From JBBRHQ01 sp963815645 (GTDB taxonomy: Bacteria > Actinomycetota > Thermoleophilia > Solirubrobacterales > 70-9), in contig CAWFHL010000001.1 of the NCBI GenBank assembly GCA_963815645.1, positions 1,178,001 through 1,242,000 of the forward strand: a stretch of DNA of 64,000 nucleotides, given 5' to 3'. Within the stretch, counting starts at the first letter, position 1. Every line of letters begins with the position of its first letter. Position numbers and translations under genes: made by a program. Positions 37,981 through 46,647 of this stretch are shown piece after piece. The notes beneath the pieces are model-generated. The model did not search any database, was not told where the DNA came from, and saw only the letters and a program-made list of their open reading frames with translations.

Positions 37981-38430
37981 TCAGAAGGCGGGCTGGCTCG
38001 GGAGCGGATCGCCCGCGAAGAAGAAAAACCAGATCTCGAAGGCAATGATCGCCAGTACCCCGACGACCATGAAGACGCGTTCGATGGGATCAATGCCTTG
38101 ATCGTCCGGCCGCGGGGCGTCGCTAAAGCTGCGGTTCCACGACCTTCTCCTTGCCCGGCCGCGCTCCTCGTTCGGGTCGATCGAGCGGCCCCTGAGCCAC
38201 GACCCAGCCAGGAGCGCGAGCCAATAGGAGACGAGGATCCCGGTGGTGATCAGGACCGCGAGGGAGGGAGTCAGGTCTCGCTTGGTCCCAGCCACCTTCG
38301 AGGCGAGCCAAATCCAAACGAAGGGGATCCCAACGGCGACCAGGACTGCGACGAGGAGACCCGACAGGTTGGATCCGGTCGCCCTGACCAGCCCCAGCGG
38401 AGTCCGCCTCTTTCCGTGCTGCGATTTCAT
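37981..38430 (-). CDS. small membrane protein upstream of TetR
   Basis: 149 residues from ATG 38430. Three predicted membrane helices: SGLLVAVLVAVGIPFVWIWL, PSLAVLITTGILVSYWLALL and RVFMVVGVLAIIAFEIWFFF, with a charged loop (DPNEERGRARRRSWNRS) between the second and third. No known family recognised. There is no ribosome site ahead of ATG 38430, and the palindrome at 38431-38472 abuts it, so the message may be leaderless; an in-frame start farther up (38541) would instead read through the palindrome. Seventeen bases separate its stop from the TetR start. A transporter partner or stress protein is conceivable but unsupported. Confidence 0.6.
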   Translation of the reverse strand: MKSQHGKRRTPLGLVRATGSNLSGLLVAVLVAVGIPFVWIWLASKVAGTKRDLTPSLAVLITTGILVSYWLALLAGSWLRGRSIDPNEERGRARRRSWNRSFSDAPRPDDQGIDPIERVFMVVGVLAIIAFEIWFFFFAGDPLPSQPAF

Positions 38431-38472
38431 CTCGGATACCTGACTGTATCGTAATACAGACTTGTATCCGAG
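38431..38472. promoter_or_regulatory. nested 42-bp palindrome, probable TetR operator
   Basis: Outer arms CTCGGATAC/GTATCCGAG and inner arms CTGTAT/ATACAG share the same centre (between 38451 and 38452); 16 of 21 half-site positions are symmetric. The inner CTGTATCGTAATACAG resembles operators bound by TetR-type dimers. It touches the ATG of the membrane-protein gene that precedes tetR. Confidence 0.7.
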
Positions 38473-38609
38473 AGTCACAGGAAGGGGGCCCGCTCGCCAG
38501 GCGAGGCTCAGAGACCCCTCGGCCGTCTGGCTGAACAGCAAGTCCCACCGCCCTGCTCGACGGCCGTTGCTCTGTTACATCTGGCTTGGACGTGCTGCCA
38601 GGAACCCGC

Positions 38610-39431
38610 TCATTGCCGCTCCTTGACAAACGCGACGATCTCTCTCGCGCACCGCTCAGGCTCATCGTCGTAGAGGAAGTGACTGGCGTCCTCCAGGATC
38701 ACCACCTTTGAATCGGAGATCTCCCGGTTGAAACGATGTGCCGCGGTGACCGGGACCACGGGGTCCTTCGCGCCCCAGAGGATCAGCGCCGGGACGCCCA
38801 TCGCCCTCAGCTCCCCCTCGTACGGCTTCAGCTTCTCGAGGTCGCCGGAGCGGTAGAGCTCGAGCATGCCCTGGCGTCCCGCCGGCGACGTGAACGCCTT
38901 CCAGTACTCATCGATTGCGTCCTCAGGGATGCGCCCGCCCTGGTCCCTGACCATGGCGGCGAAGGCCTGCTTCGTGAGGTTGTTCAGAAGCTGTTCGCCC
39001 TGTCCCGGCGTCCGCAACGCCCGCGCCATGGCATGCCACTCCGTGTCCGCGAAGAACCCGGTGTTGCTGAGGATCAGCATCGAGACGGCGTCCGGGTGAT
39101 CGCATGCCCAGCGCAGGCCGATCAGGCCTCCCCAATCATGGAGCCCGAGCACCACGCGTTCCAGGCCCAGGGCTTGGCGGAACGTCTCGAGAGCGCTTAC
39201 ATGGCGCTCCCAAGTCCCTGGCGGGTCCGGTGCGGAGTCGCCGTAGCCGCTGAGGTCGGGGGCGATCGCCCTGCGACCGCTCTCGGCAAGCGCCGCGACG
39301 ACCGGGGTCCACATGTAGGAACTCTGCGGGAAGCCGTGGACGAGCATGACGGGATCGCCGTTCTCAGAGATCTGCGGGATGGCTTCCCGGTAGACGATGG
39401 CGCCTTCGCGCTTGAGTTCGACCTCGGGCAT
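38610..39431 (-). CDS. alpha/beta hydrolase with Asp nucleophile (haloalkane dehalogenase/epoxide hydrolase type)
   Basis: 273 residues from ATG 39431. Oxyanion-hole motif VMLVHGFPQSSYMW, nucleophile elbow VVLGLHDWGGLIGLRWA where Asp replaces Ser (as in haloalkane dehalogenases and epoxide hydrolases), acid region LILWGAKDPVVPV and catalytic His in LEDASHFLYDDEPE. The Trp after the nucleophile is the halide-contacting residue in dehalogenases and also occurs in some epoxide hydrolases, so the two are not separated here. Lies upstream of the membrane protein/TetR pair on the same strand, 138 bases from the palindrome. Confidence 0.85.
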   Translation of the reverse strand: MPEVELKREGAIVYREAIPQISENGDPVMLVHGFPQSSYMWTPVVAALAESGRRAIAPDLSGYGDSAPDPPGTWERHVSALETFRQALGLERVVLGLHDWGGLIGLRWACDHPDAVSMLILSNTGFFADTEWHAMARALRTPGQGEQLLNNLTKQAFAAMVRDQGGRIPEDAIDEYWKAFTSPAGRQGMLELYRSGDLEKLKPYEGELRAMGVPALILWGAKDPVVPVTAAHRFNREISDSKVVILEDASHFLYDDEPERCAREIVAFVKERQ

Positions 39432-39516
39432 GAATGCGAGCGTATCCCGTGCCGAACTGGCCCCCCGAAGGCCACGAGACGACCCGCCGGCAGTGCCCGT
39501 GGCTGGTCGCCTCCGA

Positions 39517-39684
39517 TCATCCGCCTGCGGGGTGGGCCGGATCGCCGTCGATCTTCACCCTGACGTCCCCACCGAGCACCTGCCTGACGTTGTCATAGGC
39601 GAACTTGCCGCTGACCTTGTGGCCCGTGAGGCGACTCGTGGAGGAGCCCACCCAGGTGCGGGAGATGGCCTCCGCCTGAGCCAC
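39517..39684 (-). CDS. possible small protein (55 residues)
   Basis: Between the hydrolase and UspA genes a minus-strand frame remains open from the uspA stop to TGA 39517. From GTG 39684 it gives a 55-residue product with protein-like composition (SSTSRLTGHKVSGKFAYDNV, QVLGGDVRVKIDGDPAH). No upstream ribosome site is evident, so it may instead be a fragment of a larger lost gene. I do not recognise it. Confidence 0.3.
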   Translation of the reverse strand: MAQAEAISRTWVGSSTSRLTGHKVSGKFAYDNVRQVLGGDVRVKIDGDPAHPAGG

Positions 39685-39744
39685 CGCGGGCGGGCCACGT
39701 GACGGATCTCCGGGCGGCCGTCGCCGGCGGCACGCAGCTCCCGC

Positions 39745-40176
39745 TCAGGTGGTCTTGACGACCAGCACCGAGCAGTCGACCTTGTGGGTGATCGTGTTGG
39801 GAACGCTGCCGAGGACGCGGCGCTTCATTCCCTTGTTGCCGATCACCAGCAGGTCGGCGCCGCATTCCCCGGCGAGCCGGACCAGCACCTCCGCCGGGTC
39901 GCCGCCCTCGGCGAGCGACTCGCACTCGATCCCGGAACCGCGGAGCTGCTCCTCGCTTCGCTCGAGGATCTCCCGCATCCGGGCCGAGGAGTTAGTCGCC
40001 CACTCAAGCTCCGCATCGGAGTCCTTCTGCACCGGAGGCCGCTTCGAGTCCTCGAAGGCGCTGAGCAGCACCAGCTTCGCCCCGAAACGCTTCGCGATCT
40101 CGGCCGCTTGGCCGACAGCCTTGCTGGCGGTCTCGGACCCGTCGGTGCCAACGGCAACGGTGGAGAGCATCGCCAT
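39745..40176 (-). CDS. universal stress protein (UspA family)
   Basis: 143 residues; start ATG 40176 is preceded by GGGGGAT. STVAVGTDGSETASKAVGQA opens the Usp fold, and LLVIGNKGMKRRVLGSVPNT is the nucleotide-binding G-x2-G...GS region, ending CSVLVVKTT. Single-domain cytosolic Usp, probably ATP-binding. Divergent from the acylphosphatase gene, with 31 bases between starts. Confidence 0.88.
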   Translation of the reverse strand: MAMLSTVAVGTDGSETASKAVGQAAEIAKRFGAKLVLLSAFEDSKRPPVQKDSDAELEWATNSSARMREILERSEEQLRGSGIECESLAEGGDPAEVLVRLAGECGADLLVIGNKGMKRRVLGSVPNTITHKVDCSVLVVKTT

Positions 40177-40207
40177 GCAGTATCCCCCAAAATTGGCGGG
40201 GGATGCG

Positions 40208-40483
40208 ATGAACGAGATCGTTCGCCGCAGGGCGATCATCCACGGAGCCGTACAGGGAGTCTTCTTTCGCGACTCGCTGCGCAGGGTCGCGATCGCCCGG
40301 GGCGTCGCGGGCTCGGCCGTCAACCGCGCCGAGGGCACGGTCGAGGCAGTGCTCGAGGGGCCGCCCGATGCGGTCGAGGCGCTGCTCGAGTTCTGCCGCA
40401 CCGGGCCGCCCGCCGCCCGGGTCGACCGGGTGGAGATCAGCGAAGAACAGCCCCGCGGAGAGAGCGGCTTTCGGACCGGCTAG
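40208..40483 (+). CDS. acyP: acylphosphatase
   Basis: 91 residues from ATG 40208. Hydrolyses acyl-phosphates. The active-site loop is IIHGAVQGVFFRDSLRR with the catalytic Arg, and the Asn is in GSAVNRAEGTVEAVLEGP. Normal length. Its stop overlaps the stop of the convergent DHA2 transporter gene. Confidence 0.9.
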   Translation: MNEIVRRRAIIHGAVQGVFFRDSLRRVAIARGVAGSAVNRAEGTVEAVLEGPPDAVEALLEFCRTGPPAARVDRVEISEEQPRGESGFRTG

Positions 40484-41973
40484 CCCGCCTCGGAGTAGGC
40501 CGGCTCCCGCCCCGGTTCCGCCTCAGCCTGCGGCTCGGCTGCGGGCTGCGGCTCGGCTGCCGGCTTCGACTCGAGCACGGTGATTGCGACCACCAGGGCG
40601 GCTCCGACCAGGGCGGCGCCGACCAGATAGGCGAGGTGAAAGCCGGAGTTGAGCGCGACCGCGTGAGCCTCGCCGGCCGCCTGCAGGCTGTCGGTTCGCT
40701 CGGAGGCGAGGGTGGCGAGCACCGCGAGGCCGATCGCACCGCCCACCTGGACGCTGCTGTTGACCAGGCCCGAGGCGAGGCCCGAGTCGCTCTGGGTCGC
40801 CCCGGACATCGCCAGGTTCATCAGCGAGGGGAAGCCGAGACCGGCGCCGGCGCCGAGCAGGACCATCGGGGGCACAAGATCGACGGCGAAGTTGCCGTCC
40901 ACCGGGGTCCGGGCGAAGAGCAGCAGCCCGGCGCCGATCAGCCCGAGGCTGGGGATCAGGGTGGCGCGGGGGCCGAACCGCATCACGAGGCGATCGGAGG
41001 CGCGCAGCGACGTCGCTCCCATGACGATCGTCGCCGGCAGGAAGGCGAGGCCGACGCCGAGCGGGTCGTAGCCGAGGATCTGCTGCATGTAGAGGGCGCC
41101 GAGGAAGAACATCCCGAACATCCCGGCGACCAGCAGGGCCTGGATCACGTTGGCTCCGGCGACGTTTCGTGAGCGGAACAGCCTCAGGGGCATCAGCGGG
41201 TTGGGGATCCTCGCCTGCCGGATCACGAAGCCTTCCAGCAGGGCCAGCGAGACCGCCCCGAGCAGCAGCGTATGGACCGAGATCCAACCGTAGTCGGTGA
41301 TCCCCAGGATCGTGTAGACGCCGAGCATCAGCCCGGCGGTGAGCATCAGGGCGCCGGGAATATCGGCGCCCGCGCCGAGACCGATGCCGTCGCGATTCTC
41401 GACCATCCTGGTGGCGAGGAAGGCGGTGGCGGCGCCGATCGGCAGGTTGATGAAGAAGATCCAGTGCCAGCTGATCGTCTCGGTCACAATGCCCCCGGCC
41501 AGCAGACCGATCGATCCTCCCGCGGAGGCGACGAAGCCGAAGACGCCGATCGCCTTCGCCCGCTCGGCCGGGGCCGGAAACATGGTCACGATCATCCCCA
41601 GGATCACCGCCGAGGTCAGCGCCCCGCCGACTCCCTGGATGAAGCGGGCCCCGATCAGCATCTCCTGGCTCTGGGAGACCCCGCAGAGGAGCGAGGCGGT
41701 GGTGAACACGGCCAGTCCGATCAGGAAGACGCGGCGCTGGCCGATCAGGTCTCCGAGCCGGCCCGAGAGCAGCAGCAGTCCGCCGAAGGCGATCAGGTAG
41801 GCGTTGACCACCCAAGCGAGGCTGCTCTGCGAGAAGCCGAGGTCGTCCTTGATCGTGGGCAGGGCGACGTTGACGATCGTCGCGTCGACGACGATCATCA
41901 GCATCCCGGTGCAGAGCACGTAGAGGGCGATCCAGCGATTGCGGTCGGCTCGGGTGTCCGGATCGTTACTCAT
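40480..41973 (-). CDS. MFS drug transporter, DHA2/EmrB-QacA family
   Basis: 497 residues from ATG 41973, eight bases inside the upstream DUF2332 gene. Proton-driven multidrug exporter with about 14 helices. Motif TIVNVALPTIKDDLGFS (helix 1, family-typical D1), LSGRLGDLIGQRRVFLIGL (motif A) and GARFIQGVGGALTSAVILG are seen. The C-terminal 30 residues are a Pro/Ala/Glu repeat tail (PAAEPQPAAEPQAEAEPGRE). Substrate unknown; no adjacent regulator. Confidence 0.9.
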   Translation of the reverse strand: MSNDPDTRADRNRWIALYVLCTGMLMIVVDATIVNVALPTIKDDLGFSQSSLAWVVNAYLIAFGGLLLLSGRLGDLIGQRRVFLIGLAVFTTASLLCGVSQSQEMLIGARFIQGVGGALTSAVILGMIVTMFPAPAERAKAIGVFGFVASAGGSIGLLAGGIVTETISWHWIFFINLPIGAATAFLATRMVENRDGIGLGAGADIPGALMLTAGLMLGVYTILGITDYGWISVHTLLLGAVSLALLEGFVIRQARIPNPLMPLRLFRSRNVAGANVIQALLVAGMFGMFFLGALYMQQILGYDPLGVGLAFLPATIVMGATSLRASDRLVMRFGPRATLIPSLGLIGAGLLLFARTPVDGNFAVDLVPPMVLLGAGAGLGFPSLMNLAMSGATQSDSGLASGLVNSSVQVGGAIGLAVLATLASERTDSLQAAGEAHAVALNSGFHLAYLVGAALVGAALVVAITVLESKPAAEPQPAAEPQAEAEPGREPAYSEAG

Positions 41974-42911
41974 CGCCAACTTTCCCGGCTACCCGGCCCG
42001 GGCCGGTCCAATCAAGCCAGCGACCGTGGGGGTGCGCGGTGCCGACGCGCTCGCCGTCGATCTCCAGCGCGAAGAGGCTGTACTCGCCCGTGGGCTCCGC
42101 GGTGATGTACGTGGTCCGGTCGGCGATCTCACGCAGGCGCTCGGCGACCCCCTGCGGAAGGTAGGCGAGCACCGCGGTATGGAAGACGACGACCTGGGCG
42201 CCGGCCGGAGCCTCGGCGATCAGCGCCGGGAGCAGCTCCAGCGCGTCGCCTTCGATCACCCGGGGCGGTTGCCGCTCGGCGATCGCCAGGGCCGCGTCGA
42301 GCCGCTCCACCCGCTCCGGCTGATCGGCGAATGCGCAGGCCCGCAGCCACTCGTCGTCGCGGCAGGGGGAAAGGTCGATTCCGACGCGGGTGCCGATCGG
42401 CGGGATCCGCAGCGGCGGCCGGGCGCCCCGAAGCTCGCAGGAAAGCGAGAGCGCGGAGCCCGGGTCCCCCGCCGTGTCGCCGCAGAAGTCGTAGGCGTAG
42501 CGGTCGAGGTTGAGCAGCAGTCCCCGGCTGGCACCGACCTCGATCAGGGCAAGCGGGCGGGCGTCCGACGCGGCGGCGAGGCAGGGCAGCAGGTAGTTGC
42601 AGCGGGCCACTTCGTTGGTCTGGGTGCTGCGGGCGCGGATCGTCTCGAGCAGCGGCTCTCGGTGGTCGCGGCAGAAGGCGAGAAGCGCCTCGGGGTCCCC
42701 GGGGAACGGCTCGCCGGCTCGCCGGGTCTGCAGGTGGACGGCCGCCATCAGCAGCATCGGCCAGCGCTGATCGGGTGCCGCCTCCAGCATCATCCCGGTG
42801 ATCTCGGGGTCGCCGGCGACCCCCCCGGAGAGGCGGCGATAGAGCGGCGAGGGCGAGAACTCGGCGAATCCCCGGAAGCGGGCATCTATCGTCTCGGTCT
42901 CGGTCGGGCAT
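41966..42911 (-). CDS. DUF2332 family protein (frameshift near start)
   Basis: About 315 residues. The body of the family is clear: RFRGFAEFSPSPLYRRLSGG, VARCNYLLPCLAAA, LALIEVGASRGLLLNLDRYA, GIDLSPCRDDEWLRA, and VVVFHTAVLAYLP. The IEVGASRGLLLN segment looks like a nucleotide/SAM-type glycine loop, but the biochemical role is not known. ATG 42911 gives the expected beginning (M-P-T-E-T) only if one C is removed from the CCC that follows; as written the start is out of frame, another apparent +1 insertion. Overlaps the DHA2 transporter. Confidence 0.78.
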
Positions 42912-43426
42912 TCGCTCAGGGTGGCAGACCGCGACGCCGGGCATCGACGGGTCGGACGGCGGGAGCGGGCGGGCTAACTGCGGGCGGCGGGGCTCCGGGG
43001 TATCGCCTGCAGCACCCTGCTCCCAGTGACTTGCGCCCCGGTCGCTCGGCCGCGGAGGGCAGGTGTCTCCGTTGCGGCCGGCGGCGCGATCGCCGCGGCA
43101 GCGAAGTTAGAGAGCGGGGCGGACGCCGCCGGCGTCCAGCCGGAACGAGAAAGCAACCGGGGGAAGCGCTCTTCGCCTGCCTCGGACGTAGCCTTCATCC
43201 GAACAAAGCTCGGTGCGCTTCCTGTCGATTGAGTTGCCCGCTTGGCTCTGCGGTCCCTCTCTCTCCCGGTTGCATGGCCAACCTAGCGCACGATCATGCG
43301 ATCCGCGACCCATCGCCGGAACGGTTGCCGCAAACTGCGCGGAAATCCCCTCCGAGATTGATCCGGGGGCTGGGCGGCCCGGCGATTTGCCCCCGTCCGC
43401 GGCTGCGTATACGTTCGCGGGCGACG
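42912..43426. other. divergent intergenic region, DUF2332 / sugar transporter
   Basis: About 515 bases between two divergent genes. Short open frames on both strands have no protein-like composition or ribosome sites. I see no tRNA, riboswitch or clear repeat. Presumably holds both promoters. Confidence 0.3.
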
Positions 43427-44822
43427 ATGAGCGCGGATCTCGAAGCGTCTGGTCGCAGGGCCCGTCGTAACGTCATCCTCACCGCGGCGATCGCCGGGCT
43501 GGGGGGACTGCTGTTCGGCTACGACACCGGGATCATCGCCAGCGCCCTGCTGTTCATCAAGACCGACTTCGACCTCGGCAGCTTCGCGCAGGGCGTGGTT
43601 GTCGCCGCGGTCCCGGTCGGCGCGGTAGGCGGCGCCGCATTCGCCGGCCCGGCGGCCGACACGTACGGGAGGCGGCGGATGATCCTCTTCGCGGCGACTG
43701 TTTTCTCGATCGGGGCGCTGGGCAGCGCCGCGTCGCCCAACACAGAGGTGCTGGTGATCGCCCGGGTCGATCATCGGCGTCGCGATCGGGCTCGCCTCTG
43801 CCGCCGCCCCCGTCTACATCTCCGAGGTGGCGCCGCCCGAGTCGCGGGGAAGACTGGTCAGCTTCTTCCAGCTGGCGGTGACGGTCGGCATCCTGGTCGC
43901 CTATCTGGTCGGACTCGCCTTCGATCACTCCGAGGGATGGCGCTGGATGCTCGGCCTCGGGATCGTCCCGGCGCTGGCGCTTGGCTTCGGGATGCTCCGC
44001 ATGCCCCAGAGCCCCCGCTGGCTGGTGATGACCGGCGACGACTACGCGGCCCGCGCCACCCTGGCGAGGATCAGGGTCGACGACCCGGACACGATCGACC
44101 GCGAGCTGGCCGAGATCAGGGAGAGCATCGACGACAAGCCGGGAGGGTGGCACGAGCTGCTCGAGCCGGTGGTGAAGGCGGCGCTGGTGGTCGGCGTCGG
44201 CCTGGCGATCCTGCAGCAGGTCACCGGGATCAACACGGTGATCTACTACGCGCCGACGATCGTCCAGTTCACCGGGGTCAACTCCAGCGCCGGGGCGATC
44301 ATCGCCGCGATCGGAGTCGGCATCGTCAACGTAGGGATGACCGTCGTCGCAATGCGCCTGCTCGACCGGGCCGGCCGAAGGCCGCTGCTGATGGTCGGTG
44401 TGGCGGGAATGACTCTTTCCCTGTTCGCCCTCGGGGCGGCGTTCATCGGCGGAGGCGGCAGCACGATCGCCTCGATCGTCGCGATCGCCAGCCTGATGCT
44501 CTATGTCGCCGCCTTCGCGATCAGCCTCGGCCCGATCTTCTGGCTCCTGAACGCCGAGATCTACCCGCTGAGCGTGCGCAGCAAGGCCGCCGGGATCGGG
44601 ACGATGGCCAACTGGACCTTCAACTTCATCGTCTCGCTCACCTTCCTGCTGCTGATCGACGGGCTCGGCCGCACCGGGGCATTCTGGCTCTATGCCGCGA
44701 TCGGGCTGCTCACCCTGTGGTTCTGCTGGAAGCAGGTCCCGGAGACCAAGGACAAGCGCCTCGAGGACATCCAGGCCATCTTCCAGGAGCGGGTGGACCG
44801 TCGCGGCGGCGGCGCAGCCTAG
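43427..44822 (+). CDS. MFS sugar/proton symporter, sugar-porter family (frameshifted)
   Basis: About 465 residues from ATG 43427; 12 membrane helices. Sugar-porter landmarks: GGLLFGYDTGIIASALLFI, GPAADTYGRRRMILFAA, VAPPESRGRLVSFFQLAVT, PQSPRWLVMTGD, the central QQVTGINTVIYYAPTI with sugar-binding Gln and Asn, and VPETKDKRLEDI at the C-terminus. A +1 shift near 43770 (extra G in GTCGATCATCGG) lies between TEVLVIARV and IIGVAIGLASAAAPVYISE. Probable inositol, xylose or hexose uptake; specificity not readable. Confidence 0.9.
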
Positions 44823-44852
44823 CCACGAGCCCGGCGAAGCTAACCTGAGCGG

Positions 44853-45767
44853 ATGCGAATAGACGAGATCCTCGGCGCCCGGACTCCGGTCTTCTCGGTC
44901 GAGTTCTTCCCGCCGAAGACCGAGGAGGCGAAGGGAGAGCTACTGCAGACGGCGCGCTCGCTGGGTGAGCTGGAGCCCGATTTCGTCTCGGTCACCTACG
45001 GGGCGGGGGGCTCCACCCGCGAGGGCACGGTCGAGATCACCCGCATCCTCAAGGAGGAGCTGGGGCTCGAGGTGATGGCGCACCTGAGCTGCGTCGGGGA
45101 GACCCGGGAAGGCCTCAGCTCGACCCTCGACCGAATCGCCGCTGCCGGGATCGAGAACGTCTTCGCACTGCGCGGCGACCCGCCTCGGGGCGAGGACGAC
45201 TTCGTGCAGCCCGAGGGGGGACTCGGCAGCGCGGCCGAGCTCGCAGCGTTCATCGCCGAGGGTTACGACTTCACGCTCGGCGGGGCCTGCTTCCCGGAGG
45301 TCCATCCCGAGGCGCCAGACCTAGACACCGACCTGCGCTACCTGAAGACCAAGGTCGACTCGGGCGCACGCTTCCTGATCACCCAGCTGTTCTTCGACAA
45401 CCAGGTCTATTTCGACTTCGTCACCGCGGCGAGGAACCACGGGATCGAGGTCCCGATCCTCGCGGGAGTGATCCCCGTCGCCAGCTTCGCCCAGACGAAG
45501 CGGATCTGCGACCTCTGCGACGCGACCATCCCTGGGCGGCTCGAGACGGCGATGCTCGCCGCCGGCGGGGAACCTCAGGCCGAGTTCGAGCTCGGCGTCG
45601 CCTACGCCGCGCAGCAGTGCGCGGAACTGCTGATCGCCGGCGTCCCGGGGATCCACTTCTACGCGCTCAACCGGGCCCCGGCGACGCGTGCCGTCCTCGG
45701 AGCGCTGCGGGCGTCGCGGCCCTGGGAGCGCACCCGCGTCGAGCCCTCGGTGCCCAGCCGGGCCTGA
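44853..45767 (+). CDS. metF: methylenetetrahydrofolate reductase MetF
   Basis: 304 residues from ATG 44853. Reduces methylene-THF to methyl-THF for methionine synthesis. VFSVEFFPPKTEEAKGEL with the catalytic Glu, VSVTYGAGGSTREGT, ENVFALRGDPPRGE with the FAD-contacting Asp, GARFLITQLFFDN and PGIHFYALNRAPAT are canonical. Thirty bases after the transporter gene. No cobalamin or SAM riboswitch was found upstream. Confidence 0.95.
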   Translation: MRIDEILGARTPVFSVEFFPPKTEEAKGELLQTARSLGELEPDFVSVTYGAGGSTREGTVEITRILKEELGLEVMAHLSCVGETREGLSSTLDRIAAAGIENVFALRGDPPRGEDDFVQPEGGLGSAAELAAFIAEGYDFTLGGACFPEVHPEAPDLDTDLRYLKTKVDSGARFLITQLFFDNQVYFDFVTAARNHGIEVPILAGVIPVASFAQTKRICDLCDATIPGRLETAMLAAGGEPQAEFELGVAYAAQQCAELLIAGVPGIHFYALNRAPATRAVLGALRASRPWERTRVEPSVPSRA

Positions 45768-45783
45768 CTAGACTCATCGGCTG

Positions 45784-46632
45784 ATGGGCGAGTTCAGATA
45801 TGAGGGGCACCGGGTCTCCTACGACGAGTACGGGGCCGGGGAGCGGGGGCTGGTGCTGATCCATGGCCTGCTGCTCAGCCGCCACATGTTCGACCGCCTC
45901 GGGCCTGCGCTGGCAGCCGAGGGGAACCGGGTGATCGCGGTCGACCTGCTCGGCCACGGCCGCTCTGACCGACCCGAGGACCTGCGGCTCTACTCGATGC
46001 CGCTGTTCGCGCGCCAGGTCGAGGCGCTGCTCGACCACCTCGGCATGGAGACTGCGGTGATCGGCGGGACCTCGCTCGGCGCCAACGTCTCTCTGGAGTT
46101 CGCAACCCACTATCCGAAGCGGGTCGAGGGGCTGTTCATCGAGATGCCGGTGCTCGACAACGCTTTGGCCGCGGTCGCCGGCCTTTTCGCCCCACTGATG
46201 CTGGGGCTGCGCGTCGCCAGGCCGCTGTTCGAAGGGCTATCGCGGCTCACTTCGCTGGTGCCGAGGACCCACCCTCTGGCCGACCTCGTGCTCGACGCGG
46301 TGCGCCAGCGGCCCGGACCCTCGCTGGCGGTGCTCGAGGGCCTGTTGCTGGGGGAGACCGCCCCGCATCGCGAGGAGCGGCGGCGGATCACACAGCCGAC
46401 CCTGATCGTCGGCCACCCCGCCGACCCCCTGCACCCGTTCAGCGACTCGGGGATGCTGGCCGAGGAGATACCCGCGGCCCGCCTGGTCGAGGCAGACACG
46501 ATCCTCGAGTGGCGGCTCAGCCCGGAGCGGCTCGACGATCAGCTCGGGTCCTTCCTGGACGGGGTCTGGTCGGGCTCGGCGGCGGTCCGCGAGCGGCCCA
46601 GGCCCCGGGTCGTCTCCGGCGGCGGCGCCTAG
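45784..46632 (+). CDS. alpha/beta-hydrolase fold protein
   Basis: 282 residues from ATG 45784. GLVLIHGLLLSRHMFDRLG gives the oxyanion region and AVIGGTSLGANVSLEFATHY the nucleophile elbow with Ser. TLIVGHPADPLHPF provides the Asp. The usual C-terminal catalytic His is not evident: the expected position reads EADTILEWRLSPERL. The protein may therefore be a non-classical hydrolase or not an enzyme. Close behind metF and 15 bases ahead of the DUF3105 gene. Confidence 0.75.
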   Translation: MGEFRYEGHRVSYDEYGAGERGLVLIHGLLLSRHMFDRLGPALAAEGNRVIAVDLLGHGRSDRPEDLRLYSMPLFARQVEALLDHLGMETAVIGGTSLGANVSLEFATHYPKRVEGLFIEMPVLDNALAAVAGLFAPLMLGLRVARPLFEGLSRLTSLVPRTHPLADLVLDAVRQRPGPSLAVLEGLLLGETAPHREERRRITQPTLIVGHPADPLHPFSDSGMLAEEIPAARLVEADTILEWRLSPERLDDQLGSFLDGVWSGSAAVRERPRPRVVSGGGA

Positions 46633-46647
46633 GGCGGAGCGGACCCG

